From: Planctomycetota bacterium
GTDB lineage: Bacteria > Planctomycetota > UBA1135 > UBA2386
Assembly (NCBI GenBank): GCA_023433825.1
Contig: JAEYTU010000256.1
Location: forward strand, 1-7,834
Direction: 5' to 3'
Length of the DNA stretch: 7,834 nucleotides
The position numbers and the translations under genes are program-made. The notes under the pieces are model-generated. The model was not told the origin of the DNA. It did no database searches and saw only the letters and a list, made by a program, of their open reading frames with translations. Positions 1 through 6,423 of this stretch are shown here, one piece after another; position 1 is the first letter of the stretch, and each line of letters opens with the position of its first letter.

Positions 1-1104
1 GATCGCGGCGGCGAAGGCCTCGTGCGGCGGCCCGTCGTGCAGCGCCGCGACGAAGCGCACGAGGACGCCGCGGTAGTCGGCTGCCGTGCGGACGCTGCGC
101 AGCTCGGCGACGGCGCGCTTCAAGAGCGTGTCGAGCACGAGTCCCTCGCTCTCGCGCAGTTCGAGGTACGACCACGACTCGCGGATCGCGCGCGCGAGGT
201 CGCGCAGCTCGAACTCCAGTTCGTCGTGCGTCCACGACATCGGCTCGCCGAACAGCGCCGTCTCGCACGCTTCGTCGTCGAACATCTTCGTGTGGTCGTG
301 GCCGACGCCGGCGGCCTCGACGAGCCGCCAGCGGAACGCCCACCCGTTGCGGAGTGCGAGTTCGTGCGCGAGCCGGAAGCACTCGCGGCCGCGCTGCAGC
401 CGTCCGCCGCCCTGCTTCGACGCGTGCTCGTTCGTCTCGAAGTACTCGTCGGGCGCGTCGTCGGCCGTGCCCTGGTAGAGCGTCAGCGGCATCGCGAGGT
501 AGCGGCGCAGGACCTCGTCGGTGGCGAGCGGGGCCGGCAGGTCACCGAAGCCGTACGGGAACGGGAGGTCGCGCGTCGGGAACAGGTGCGACCCGGCGTT
601 CGCGGCGACGAGGCCGGCCGCGCCGCTGTTCTCGAACGCGGCCATTCGCGCGACGAACTGACCGCCGGCCGAGTGGCCGAGGACCCAGAACGGCATCGTC
701 GGTGCGCGTTCGCGTGCGCGGATCGCGAGCGCGAGTTCGCGGATCAACGGGTACGTGCGTTCGCCGGCGGCGGCCGGCGATCCGTCCTCGGCGAGGATCC
801 CGCCGCGTTGGTAGCGACGGACCGGGAACCGTTCACGGTCGAAGCGCGGCGCGACGACGAGCATCCCGGTGCGATCGCCGAGCGCGCACGCGTGATCGCG
901 GTACTCCTCGGCGTTCCGCAGCGTCCCGTGCAGCACGATCACCATCCGGTCGCCGCGAAACCCCGCGGACCGGTACGTGAACACCTCGATCGCGTGTCCG
1001 CCGAGGTCGAGCGTGATTCGCTCCTTCGTGCCGCTCTGCGCCGCGACGCCGGTTCCGGCAACCAGCGCAAACAACCCAACGAGAACCTTCGCCGTGATCC
1101 GCAT
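1..1104 (-). CDS. Secreted alpha/beta hydrolase with C-terminal S41-peptidase-like helical start (partial)
   Basis: The reading frame is open from ATG at 1104 to the left edge, giving 368 residues with no stop, so the C-terminus is missing. An in-frame TAA four codons upstream (1116-1114) makes this ATG the only reasonable start. Residues 1-22 form a signal peptide (MRITAKVLVGLFALVAGTGVAA), so the product is probably exported. A hydrolase fold follows: VIVLHGT (oxyanion-loop strand), nucleophile elbow GHSAGG with Ser145, probable acid Asp215 in QGTADD, and His269 or His271 in GVGHDHTKMF. The triad is complete, and the pattern recalls PHB-depolymerase or feruloyl-esterase-like secreted esterases; the substrate cannot be read from sequence. 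After about residue 294 the same frame continues into a helical stretch (FELRDLARAIRESWSYLELR to ALHDGPPHEAF, 298-364). This resembles the N-terminal helical region of S41/tricorn-like peptidases, which ends in a similar L-x-DGH motif. The hydrolase call is firm; the peptidase extension is inferred. It is divergent from the sigma-factor gene. Confidence 0.85.
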   Translation of the reverse strand, partial: MRITAKVLVGLFALVAGTGVAAQSGTKERITLDLGGHAIEVFTYRSAGFRGDRMVIVLHGTLRNAEEYRDHACALGDRTGMLVVAPRFDRERFPVRRYQRGGILAEDGSPAAAGERTYPLIRELALAIRARERAPTMPFWVLGHSAGGQFVARMAAFENSGAAGLVAANAGSHLFPTRDLPFPYGFGDLPAPLATDEVLRRYLAMPLTLYQGTADDAPDEYFETNEHASKQGGGRLQRGRECFRLAHELALRNGWAFRWRLVEAAGVGHDHTKMFDDEACETALFGEPMSWTHDELEFELRDLARAIRESWSYLELRESEGLVLDTLLKRAVAELRSVRTAADYRGVLVRFVAALHDGPPHEAFAAAI

Positions 1105-1115
1105 GCCGCGAGGTT

Positions 1116-1150
1116 AGTGAAACGATGGTGCCTGGCACCTTTGTTTCACT
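1116..1150. repeat. Type A palindromic repeat, copy 1
   Basis: A 35-bp near-perfect palindrome has arms 1116-1132 and 1134-1150 around a single T, with 15 of 17 arm positions complementary. Its outer arms are AGTGAAAC / GTTTCACT and its inner core is GGTGCCTGGCACC. With the right flank TTTGCCGA it matches copy 2 (4263-4304) at 38 of 42 positions. It lies between the divergent hydrolase and sigma genes, 11 bases from the hydrolase ATG. It looks like a REP-like dispersed element; a protein-binding operator or a transcribed hairpin is also possible. Confidence 0.8.
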
Positions 1151-1228
1151 TTGCCGACGAGAGGTCGGACGCCGGGCGCCACGTTCCGACGCCCGCCACG
1201 CTTCGACCCCGCACGGCACATTCGACGC

Positions 1229-4200
1229 GTGAAGCCGACCGAACCCACCGGATCACCCGCCGACGCCTTCGCCACGTTCGCCCGAACGCGCGACCCGCGC
1301 GCCTTCGCGGCTGCGTTCGACGCGACGGCGCCGGCTCTGCTGCTGGTCGCCACGCGGCTGCGCGTGCGCCGTGCCGACGCCGAGGACCTGCTGCAGGACA
1401 CCTGGATCCACGCGCTGCGCAGCGCCGACACCTTCGACGCCCGTCGACCGCTGCTGCCGTGGCTCGTCGGGATCCTGGTCCACCGCGTGCGCGCCCGCCG
1501 CCGCGCCGAACGTCGCGCCGAGCGGCGCGCGACCGCTCACGGCACCCATGCGACCTCACCCGACCCGATCTCACCCCCCGACGCCGCCGCCCTGGCCGAG
1601 TTCGCGACCGACACGGCCGACGCGATCCAACGCCTCGACGACGTCCACCGCCAAGTCCTGCTGCTGCGCCTCGTCCACGGCCTCTCGTCGACCGAGATCG
1701 GCCGGCTGCACAGCCGCGCCCCGCACACGGTCCGTTCGCAGCTTGCACGCGCACTCGACAAGTTGCGCCGCCTGCTGCCGGCCGGCCATGCGCTCCCCGC
1801 CGTCGTGACGACCCACGTCCTCGACGTGCCGCGCATCGCGCTCGTCCGCACCGCATTGCTTCAGACGCTCCCCGCCCTCGCACCGCTTGGACTGCTCGCC
1901 ATGAAGAAGGTCGCCCTCGTCGCCGCGCTGCTCGTCCTGACCGCGTTCGCTGTCTCGCACGCGCGAACGACCGACGTCCCGAGCGTTCCGTCGAACGCCG
2001 ACGCGCCAGCGACGGTCACCGCTGCGAACGCGCGCGACGTCGACACGTCGATCGCGCCACGCGTCGCCGTCGTTTCGCCGCCCCCGGCATCCGACGTCGC
2101 GCCCGTCGCCGCGCCGACGCGCGTCGCGATCGTTCGCGGCCGCTGCATCGACGACATCGGCGCTCCGATCGCCGGCGTCGCCGTCACGACCGAACCGACA
2201 TCGTCGGCGGCGCAGGCGGCGACCGACCTGAACGGCCGGTTCGAGATCGCGATCGCGCTCCCATCTCCGCGCGACGGTCTGCTGTTCCTGCGGCACGACG
2301 CGCACGTTCCGCTGCACGCGAAGCTCGACGACCGACTCACGGACGCGTCGAACGACGTCGGCGACATCGTCGTCCCGCGCGCCGTCACGGTGCACGGGAC
2401 CGTGCGCGACGCGAGCAACGCGCCACGCGTCGGCGCATTCGTCTGGGCGCAGCGTCGCGGCGCGCTCGGCGACGCTGGCCGTCGATTCGCCCCGCACGCA
2501 CCGAAGTACAGCGCCGTGTCGAGTACCGACGGTTCGTTCGACCTCGGACCACTCCCGGCCGGCGATCACGAGTTCTCGATCCCGGGCGCGAGGCTCGTCG
2601 CGCCGGGCGGCGTGATCCGCGTGTCTCCGCCCATCGCCTCCGTCGACCTCGTCGTGCCGACGGCCGAGGTCGTGAGCCGCATGAAGGGCGTCGTCGTCGA
2701 CGCGGCGACCGGCGCACCGATCGCTGGCGCCACGCTGTCGGTCGAGCACGCGGTCAGTCCGCAATCGCAGGCGCGGTCAGGCGACGACGGCACGTTCGCG
2801 CTCGAGATCCACGCCGGGGCGACGCCGATGCCGTTCGCAATTCGCGTGCACTCGGCCGCCAGCGAACCGTTGGTGACCGATGCACGCTTCCGGGGCGGCG
2901 AGAGCGACGTTCGGTTGGCGGTGCGAAGCAAGCGGGCGATCTCGTTGCGCGTCCGCCACGACGGTGGTGCCAGCGGATTCGAGCTCGCGCTGTCGAAGGC
3001 CGATGCACCAGACTCGGTCACGCGTCACCGCCTGGACGCGGCGTCGTCGGATCGTTCGCTGAGTCTTCGCCTCGACCGCGGCCGCTACCGCGGGACGCTG
3101 GCGTTCCACGACGCCGGAACGGCGTTCCGCCATTCGTTCGATCTCGTCGTCGACGACGCGTCGCCGGACACGGTCGTCGTCGAAGTGCCGCGCGCGAGCG
3201 AACGCACGGTCGTCGTTCGCGACGTTCGCGGCGATCCGATCGTCGATGCCGACGTCGTCGTCGTGTGCGCCGACGGCCGTCGCGACCAGACGTTGGCGAC
3301 GCTGCGCACCGACGACGCCGGCGAATGCGTCGCGCGCGCGATCGCGCACGAGGCGCTCGCACTGCGGATCTCGGCGAATGGCCACGGGCCGGTACGCGTC
3401 CAGCCCTTCGCGATCGACGGCGACGCGCCGTGTCTCGTCGTCCTCACCGACGGTGCGACGCTGCGCGGGCGGATCGCACCGCTCGACGTCCTCGACGAGT
3501 GGCGTGCGGCCGGTGGCAGCGACGAGCGTCAGGCGATGCGTGTGACGGCGAGCGACGGCGACGGAGGCGCTGTCGTGAACGCCGACGGAACGTTCGAGCT
3601 GACGGACCTCGCGGCCGGCACGTTCGACCTTCGGTTGATCCGCCACGAGCGGATGGGGGCGTGGCACCCGTATGTCGCGCGGAGCGAGGTGTTGTCGCGC
3701 GGTATCACGGTCCGTGCCGGCGCGACGACGACGGTCGACGTCGACGTCAGCCAGCGCCGTCGCGGAACGCTGCGCGGGCGGCTGCAGTTCGGCGGCGCGC
3801 CACCGGGGGGAGTGGTCGCGCTCTTTCGCGTCGGGGCCACCGATGCGACGCAGCAGGTCAACGTCTCTGCGGCCTCCGACGGCACGTTCACGGCTCGGCT
3901 CGAGGCCGGAACCTGGACCGCTGCGGTCATGGAGCATCGCGGGGTGCTGCAGTTCTCGTGGTTCCCGGCGGCGCAGCAGATCGAGATCGTCGGCGGCGAG
4001 GTCGCGTCGCAGACGTTCATCGTCGAGACGGTGACCGCGACGGTCCGCGTCGTCGCGGCGGACGGACGGCCCGCCGTCGGGGCACCGCTCCGCGTCACCC
4101 GTGACGACGGCCGCGGCAGCGCGCATGTGACCGCCGCCGACCGCGACGGTCGCGTGACGATCCGCGCGACACCCGGCCGCTATGACGTCTACTCCCCGCG

Positions 4201-4267
4201 CTTCGATCGCCCGCTCGCGACGATCGACCTCCCCACCACCGACGTGCCGACGATTCCGTTGAAGTGA
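1229..4267 (+). CDS. ECF-type sigma factor fused to a transmembrane segment and about eight carboxypeptidase-regulatory-like repeats
   Basis: The product is 1012 residues from GTG 1229. Residues 19-90 are sigma-70 region 2, with ADAEDLLQDTWIHAL (49-63) and PLLPWLVGILVHRV (74-87) followed by a basic Arg run. Residues 135-183 are region 4, with DDVHRQVLLLRL and the helix-turn-helix LSSTEIGRLHSRAPHTVRSQ. This should bind core RNA polymerase and a promoter -35 element. A hydrophobic helix (about 228-242, VALVAALLVLTAFAV) preceded by two lysines predicts a cytoplasmic sigma head and an exported C-terminus. The rest is tandem beta-rich units starting near nucleotides 2115, 2385, 2670, 2935, 3190, 3450, 3750 and 4030. 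Most show a G-x-V-x-D/G-P-I-x-G-A pattern, D-G-x-F and a closing A/P-G-x-Y/F; units 4 and 6 are weaker. Typical ECF factors are about 200 residues, so the extension is exceptional. The frame also allows TTG at 1151; ATG 1901 could start a separate exported protein. No anti-sigma gene is adjacent. Confidence 0.85.
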   Translation: MKPTEPTGSPADAFATFARTRDPRAFAAAFDATAPALLLVATRLRVRRADAEDLLQDTWIHALRSADTFDARRPLLPWLVGILVHRVRARRRAERRAERRATAHGTHATSPDPISPPDAAALAEFATDTADAIQRLDDVHRQVLLLRLVHGLSSTEIGRLHSRAPHTVRSQLARALDKLRRLLPAGHALPAVVTTHVLDVPRIALVRTALLQTLPALAPLGLLAMKKVALVAALLVLTAFAVSHARTTDVPSVPSNADAPATVTAANARDVDTSIAPRVAVVSPPPASDVAPVAAPTRVAIVRGRCIDDIGAPIAGVAVTTEPTSSAAQAATDLNGRFEIAIALPSPRDGLLFLRHDAHVPLHAKLDDRLTDASNDVGDIVVPRAVTVHGTVRDASNAPRVGAFVWAQRRGALGDAGRRFAPHAPKYSAVSSTDGSFDLGPLPAGDHEFSIPGARLVAPGGVIRVSPPIASVDLVVPTAEVVSRMKGVVVDAATGAPIAGATLSVEHAVSPQSQARSGDDGTFALEIHAGATPMPFAIRVHSAASEPLVTDARFRGGESDVRLAVRSKRAISLRVRHDGGASGFELALSKADAPDSVTRHRLDAASSDRSLSLRLDRGRYRGTLAFHDAGTAFRHSFDLVVDDASPDTVVVEVPRASERTVVVRDVRGDPIVDADVVVVCADGRRDQTLATLRTDDAGECVARAIAHEALALRISANGHGPVRVQPFAIDGDAPCLVVLTDGATLRGRIAPLDVLDEWRAAGGSDERQAMRVTASDGDGGAVVNADGTFELTDLAAGTFDLRLIRHERMGAWHPYVARSEVLSRGITVRAGATTTVDVDVSQRRRGTLRGRLQFGGAPPGGVVALFRVGATDATQQVNVSAASDGTFTARLEAGTWTAAVMEHRGVLQFSWFPAAQQIEIVGGEVASQTFIVETVTATVRVVAADGRPAVGAPLRVTRDDGRGSAHVTAADRDGRVTIRATPGRYDVYSPRFDRPLATIDLPTTDVPTIPLK

Positions 4268-4297
4268 AACGTTCGTGCCTGGCACTTTCGTTTCACT
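4263..4297. repeat. Type A palindromic repeat, copy 2
   Basis: This is a second 35-bp copy with arms 4263-4279 and 4281-4297, 14 of 17 positions complementary. The outer AGTGAAACG / CGTTTCACT arms and the GTGCCTGGCAC core are intact, with three mismatched pairs between them. The sigma-fusion stop codon TGA (4265-4267) lies inside the left arm, and the DinB gene ATG (4304) begins seven bases after the right arm. The element therefore forms the whole junction between the two genes. It may act as a terminator-like hairpin for the first gene or occlude the start of the second, but the sequence cannot decide this. Confidence 0.8.
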
Positions 4298-4303
4298 TTG
4301 CCG

Positions 4304-4765
4304 ATGACCAACACCCTCGCCGACGAACTTCGCACGACCGTCGACGCCGCACTGCTGCGCCTTCTCGCGATCGCACCGCCGCGCGACGCGCGCCATCCCG
4401 CACCCGGCAAGTGGTCGCCGCGCGAGATCGTCGGCCACCTGATCGACTCGGCGTGGAACAACCACACGCGATTCGTCCTCGCGCAGGACGAACGCGCACC
4501 CGAGATCCACTTCACCGGCTACGCGCAGGACGACTGGGTCGCGCGCCAGCGCTACGCAGACCGGCCATGGCCCGAACTCGTCGCGCTGTGGCACGCCGTC
4601 AACCACCACGTCGCGCACGGCCTCGCCGCGATGCCACCGAACGCGCACGACCGCCTCTGCCGTCATCCCGATCGCACGGCGCCGCTGCGTTGGTTCGTCG
4701 CCGACTACCTCGCTCACCTGCGCCACCATCTGCAGCAGGTCTTCGCGATCGCCGCGCAGCCGTGA
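4304..4765 (+). CDS. DinB-superfamily protein
   Basis: The product is 153 residues, the usual length for DinB-like four-helix-bundle proteins. Hallmarks are GKWSPREIVGHLIDSAWNNH (35-54), GYAQDDWV (72-79) and the C-terminal helix WFVADYLAHLRHHLQQV (130-146). In this fold, histidines in the second and last helices bind a divalent metal; His45 and His138/His142 are the likely ligands. Related proteins include thiol-dependent S-transferases and many uncharacterised or damage-inducible proteins, so the reaction cannot be assigned. There is no signal peptide, so it should be cytoplasmic. ATG 4304 is chosen over the in-frame TTG at 4298, which sits in the repeat flank. No Shine-Dalgarno is visible because the type A palindrome occupies the leader. 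It could be cotranscribed with the sigma gene, with 36 bases from that stop to this ATG. No separate promoter was identified. Confidence 0.85.
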   Translation: MTNTLADELRTTVDAALLRLLAIAPPRDARHPAPGKWSPREIVGHLIDSAWNNHTRFVLAQDERAPEIHFTGYAQDDWVARQRYADRPWPELVALWHAVNHHVAHGLAAMPPNAHDRLCRHPDRTAPLRWFVADYLAHLRHHLQQVFAIAAQP

Positions 4766-4796
4766 CCAACCTCGTGTAAGAACCGCGTCGGCTCCC

Positions 4797-4875
4797 CCCA
4801 TCGCAGCCCGCGATCGGGCCGCAGCCCAAGGTCTTCGCGCTACGCGCGAAGACCGACATCGCGGGCCGCGATGGG
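4797..4875. repeat. Type B cruciform repeat, copy 1
   Basis: This element of about 79 bp can fold as a three-way junction. The outer stem pairs 4797-4814 with 4858-4875 (17 of 18 complementary). A small hairpin GGGC-CGCA-GCCC lies at 4816-4827. A perfect 11-bp stem pairs 4830-4840 (GGTCTTCGCGC) with 4844-4854 around a TAC loop. The 51-base core 4816-4866 matches copy 2 (6237-6287) at 46 positions. It lies 31 bases after the DinB stop and about 145 bases before the LamG ATG, and it has no T-tract. Candidate roles are a REP-like mobile element, a small structured RNA, or a Rho-independent-like transcription block. The fold is read directly from sequence; the role is unknown. Confidence 0.8.
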
Positions 4876-5020
4876 ACAGTGATTGCTGGTGCCTACCGTG
4901 CCGCTCGCGATACCGTCGGCAAACGGCAGTCGCCAAGGAACGCACCCGACGAACTGCTGCAACCCGCGAGAGATCGCGGCACTCCCGGCCCACCGACGCG
5001 CAACCCAGACCTACGAATCG

Positions 5021-6133
5021 ATGCGAAAGCTCCTCCCTACCCTTCTCCCGATCGCCCTCCCACTGCTCGCCTCCGCGGCCGTCGCGCAGGACGTCCTCTA
5101 CTACAAGTTCGACGAGACCGCCGGCAACCGCGTCGTCAACTACGCGTCCCGCTCCGGCCTCGCGCCGCACGAAGGCGTGATCACGTCGACGGACACGTCC
5201 GCGTTCGCGCCAGGCATCCTCGGCGCGAGCGCGCTGCGCGGCTCGGCCACCGGCGGAACGGCATTCCACTCGTTCGTCGACACCGGCTGGAACGGCTCGT
5301 TCAGCGGCAGCTTCTCGCTCGCGTTCTTCCTGAAGGCGCGCAACAACCCGACGAGTGCCAACTACCTCTGCGGCAACACGCAGAGCGGCAGTTTCCGCTG
5401 CTTCACCGGCGGCGCGGTCCCGAACAACATCCGCGTGACGTCGGCCGGCACCACGCCGCTGAACCTCGACATGAACGCCGACATCCGCACGCCCGCGGCG
5501 ACGCGCTGGGTGCACGTCGCCCTCGTCGTCGACAGTTCGACGATGACGGCGATCTGGTACCTCGACGGTCTGCCGCAGACGACGATCCCGATCAGCGTCG
5601 CGCCGAACGTCACGACGACCACCAACTTCCGCGTCGGTGCGCAGAACTCGACGACGACCGCGTCGCAGTTCGACCTCGACGAGTTCCGCTTTCAACTCGC
5701 AGCCGCGTCGCCGGGTGAAGTGCTCGCTTGGTCGCGCACGACGTCGGCCCGCGCCGCCCGCTACGGCGCCGGGTGCGGTGCGACGCTCGACAGCGCCGGC
5801 GGCGAGCCGACGTTCGGCAACAACGCGTTCGCGCTGACCCTGCAGGGCGCACCGGCGAGCCCGTTCGCCGTCTCGCTCGGAACGAGCCGCGTCCAGTGGA
5901 ATGCGACGCCGCTGCCGCTCGACCTTGGCTTGCTGTTCCCGACGCTGACGGGTTGCCGCCTCGAGTCGAACCTGACGATCGCGCTGTCGGCGGCCACGTC
6001 CGGCGCCGGCGCCGGCTCGATCCCGCTGCCGATCCCCAACGACCCGTCGATGTCCGGCTTCACGCTGTGGTGCCAAGCGTTCGGGTTCGGGCCGACGCTC
6101 CAGACGACGAACGGCCTCGCCGTCGGCCTCTGA
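5021..6133 (+). CDS. Secreted LamG-like domain protein with a conserved-looking C-terminal domain
   Basis: The product is 370 residues from ATG 5021. The start is set by a classic signal peptide, MRKLLPTLLPIALPLLASAAVAQ, cleaved near residues 22-23; the frame stays open upstream to TTG 4883 but that part is not signal-like. Residues 24-240 resemble a LamG / concanavalin A-like jelly roll. DVLYYKFDETAGNRVVNYAS opens it, TRWVHVALVVDSSTMTAIWYLDG is the central strand pair, and QFDLDEFRF is the closing acidic strand. Such domains usually bind carbohydrate or surface ligands; no catalytic site is visible. Residues 248-370 form a second domain, from YGAGCG through LPLDLGLLFPTLTGCRL and PIPNDPSMSGFTLWCQAF to TNGLAVGL. 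From memory, this tail recurs on many secreted proteins of planctomycete-like genomes, perhaps as a surface or sorting module, but I cannot confirm this. The gene stands alone between the two type B repeats. The ligand is unknown. Confidence 0.8.
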   Translation: MRKLLPTLLPIALPLLASAAVAQDVLYYKFDETAGNRVVNYASRSGLAPHEGVITSTDTSAFAPGILGASALRGSATGGTAFHSFVDTGWNGSFSGSFSLAFFLKARNNPTSANYLCGNTQSGSFRCFTGGAVPNNIRVTSAGTTPLNLDMNADIRTPAATRWVHVALVVDSSTMTAIWYLDGLPQTTIPISVAPNVTTTTNFRVGAQNSTTTASQFDLDEFRFQLAAASPGEVLAWSRTTSARAARYGAGCGATLDSAGGEPTFGNNAFALTLQGAPASPFAVSLGTSRVQWNATPLPLDLGLLFPTLTGCRLESNLTIALSAATSGAGAGSIPLPIPNDPSMSGFTLWCQAFGFGPTLQTTNGLAVGL

Positions 6134-6153
6134 CGCCGACGTCACGCGATGGC

Positions 6154-6176
6154 AATGGGACGTATGCGTCCCATTT
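6154..6176 (+). terminator. Candidate terminator hairpin after the LamG gene
   Basis: A perfect 9-bp stem, AATGGGACG (6154-6162) with CGTCCCATT (6167-6175), closes on a TATG loop and is followed by TTTC. It begins 20 bases after the LamG stop codon. The position fits an intrinsic terminator, but the T-tract is only three bases (6174-6176) and partly inside the stem. Its similarity to the hairpin at 6197-6216 raises the alternative that it is a repeat or a protein-binding site. Confidence 0.45.
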
Positions 6177-6196
6177 CAGGCGTCTGACCGCCAAAT

Positions 6197-6217
6197 TGGG
6201 ATGTTTACGTCTCCCAT
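6197..6217. repeat. Second, related TGGGA...TCCCA hairpin
   Basis: TGGGA (6197-6201) is complementary to TCCCA (6212-6216). The 21 bases align with the hairpin core at 6156-6174 with three substitutions and a two-base insertion, sharing TGGGA-Y-GT-W-T-R-CGTC and a CCAT end. The two lie 22 bases apart, so this is a diverged tandem pair of a short palindromic motif. The right end overlaps the start of type B copy 2. Function is unknown. Confidence 0.4.
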
Positions 6218-6300
6218 CGCGCCGCGGCCCGCGACTGGGCCGCAGCCCAAGGTCTCCGCGCTTCGCGCGGCGACCGACTTCGCGGGCTCCGGCCACGGGC
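6213..6300. repeat. Type B cruciform repeat, copy 2
   Basis: The core 6237-6287 matches copy 1 at 46 of 51 positions in the same orientation. The GGGC-CGCA-GCCC hairpin (6237-6248) is unchanged. The 11-bp stem pairs 6251-6261 with 6265-6275 around TTC, with one mismatch (T6255 opposite C6271). One pair changes from T4835-A4849 in copy 1 to C6256-G6270 here, a compensatory substitution. The outer stem is degraded: GCCCGCGA (6227-6234) still pairs with TCGCGGGC (6280-6287), but beyond that complementarity is patchy. It sits between the LamG gene and the hipBA pair. Confidence 0.7.
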
Positions 6301-6423
6301 GCACGCCGCACCCGCACGCCGCCCGACCAATCCCAGATCGGCCACGACCCGGCCCGCGCGACGACTCGGCTGACTGCCACGAAGAAGTCGCAAATGCGGG
6401 CAAAACGGTCGACAATGGGATTC

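Noticed and set aside
1151..1228. Upstream TTG start for the sigma fusion
   Set aside because: It would begin in the flank of the type A repeat and add 26 Arg/Pro-rich residues outside the sigma fold. GTG 1229 is closer to the domain, although the longer form cannot be excluded.
22..4104. A 1360-codon open frame on the plus strand
   Set aside because: It is an out-of-frame shadow, extremely Arg-rich with no domain pattern. It crosses the antisense hydrolase gene and the sigma-fusion gene, whose own frames carry clear motifs.
4883..5020. N-terminal extension of the LamG protein from TTG 4883
   Set aside because: A textbook signal peptide begins at ATG 5021; the 46 upstream residues are not protein-like and would bury it.
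2777..6145. A 1122-codon open frame on the minus strand
   Set aside because: It spans three recognisable plus-strand genes and an intergenic repeat. The translation is low-complexity Arg/Asp/Val; long spurious frames are expected at this GC content.
1116..6300. Integron attC sites or a CRISPR array as an explanation for the palindromes
   Set aside because: There is no integrase. The palindromes lack the paired AAC/GTT core layout expected of attC, and there is no regular repeat-spacer series: two copies of each type, kilobases apart.
5728..6414. Upstream extension of the HipB frame through the LamG gene
   Set aside because: It is only an open frame without stops, overlaps the LamG coding region in another frame and crosses hairpins and a repeat. 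The helix-turn-helix protein is complete from 6415 or 6424.
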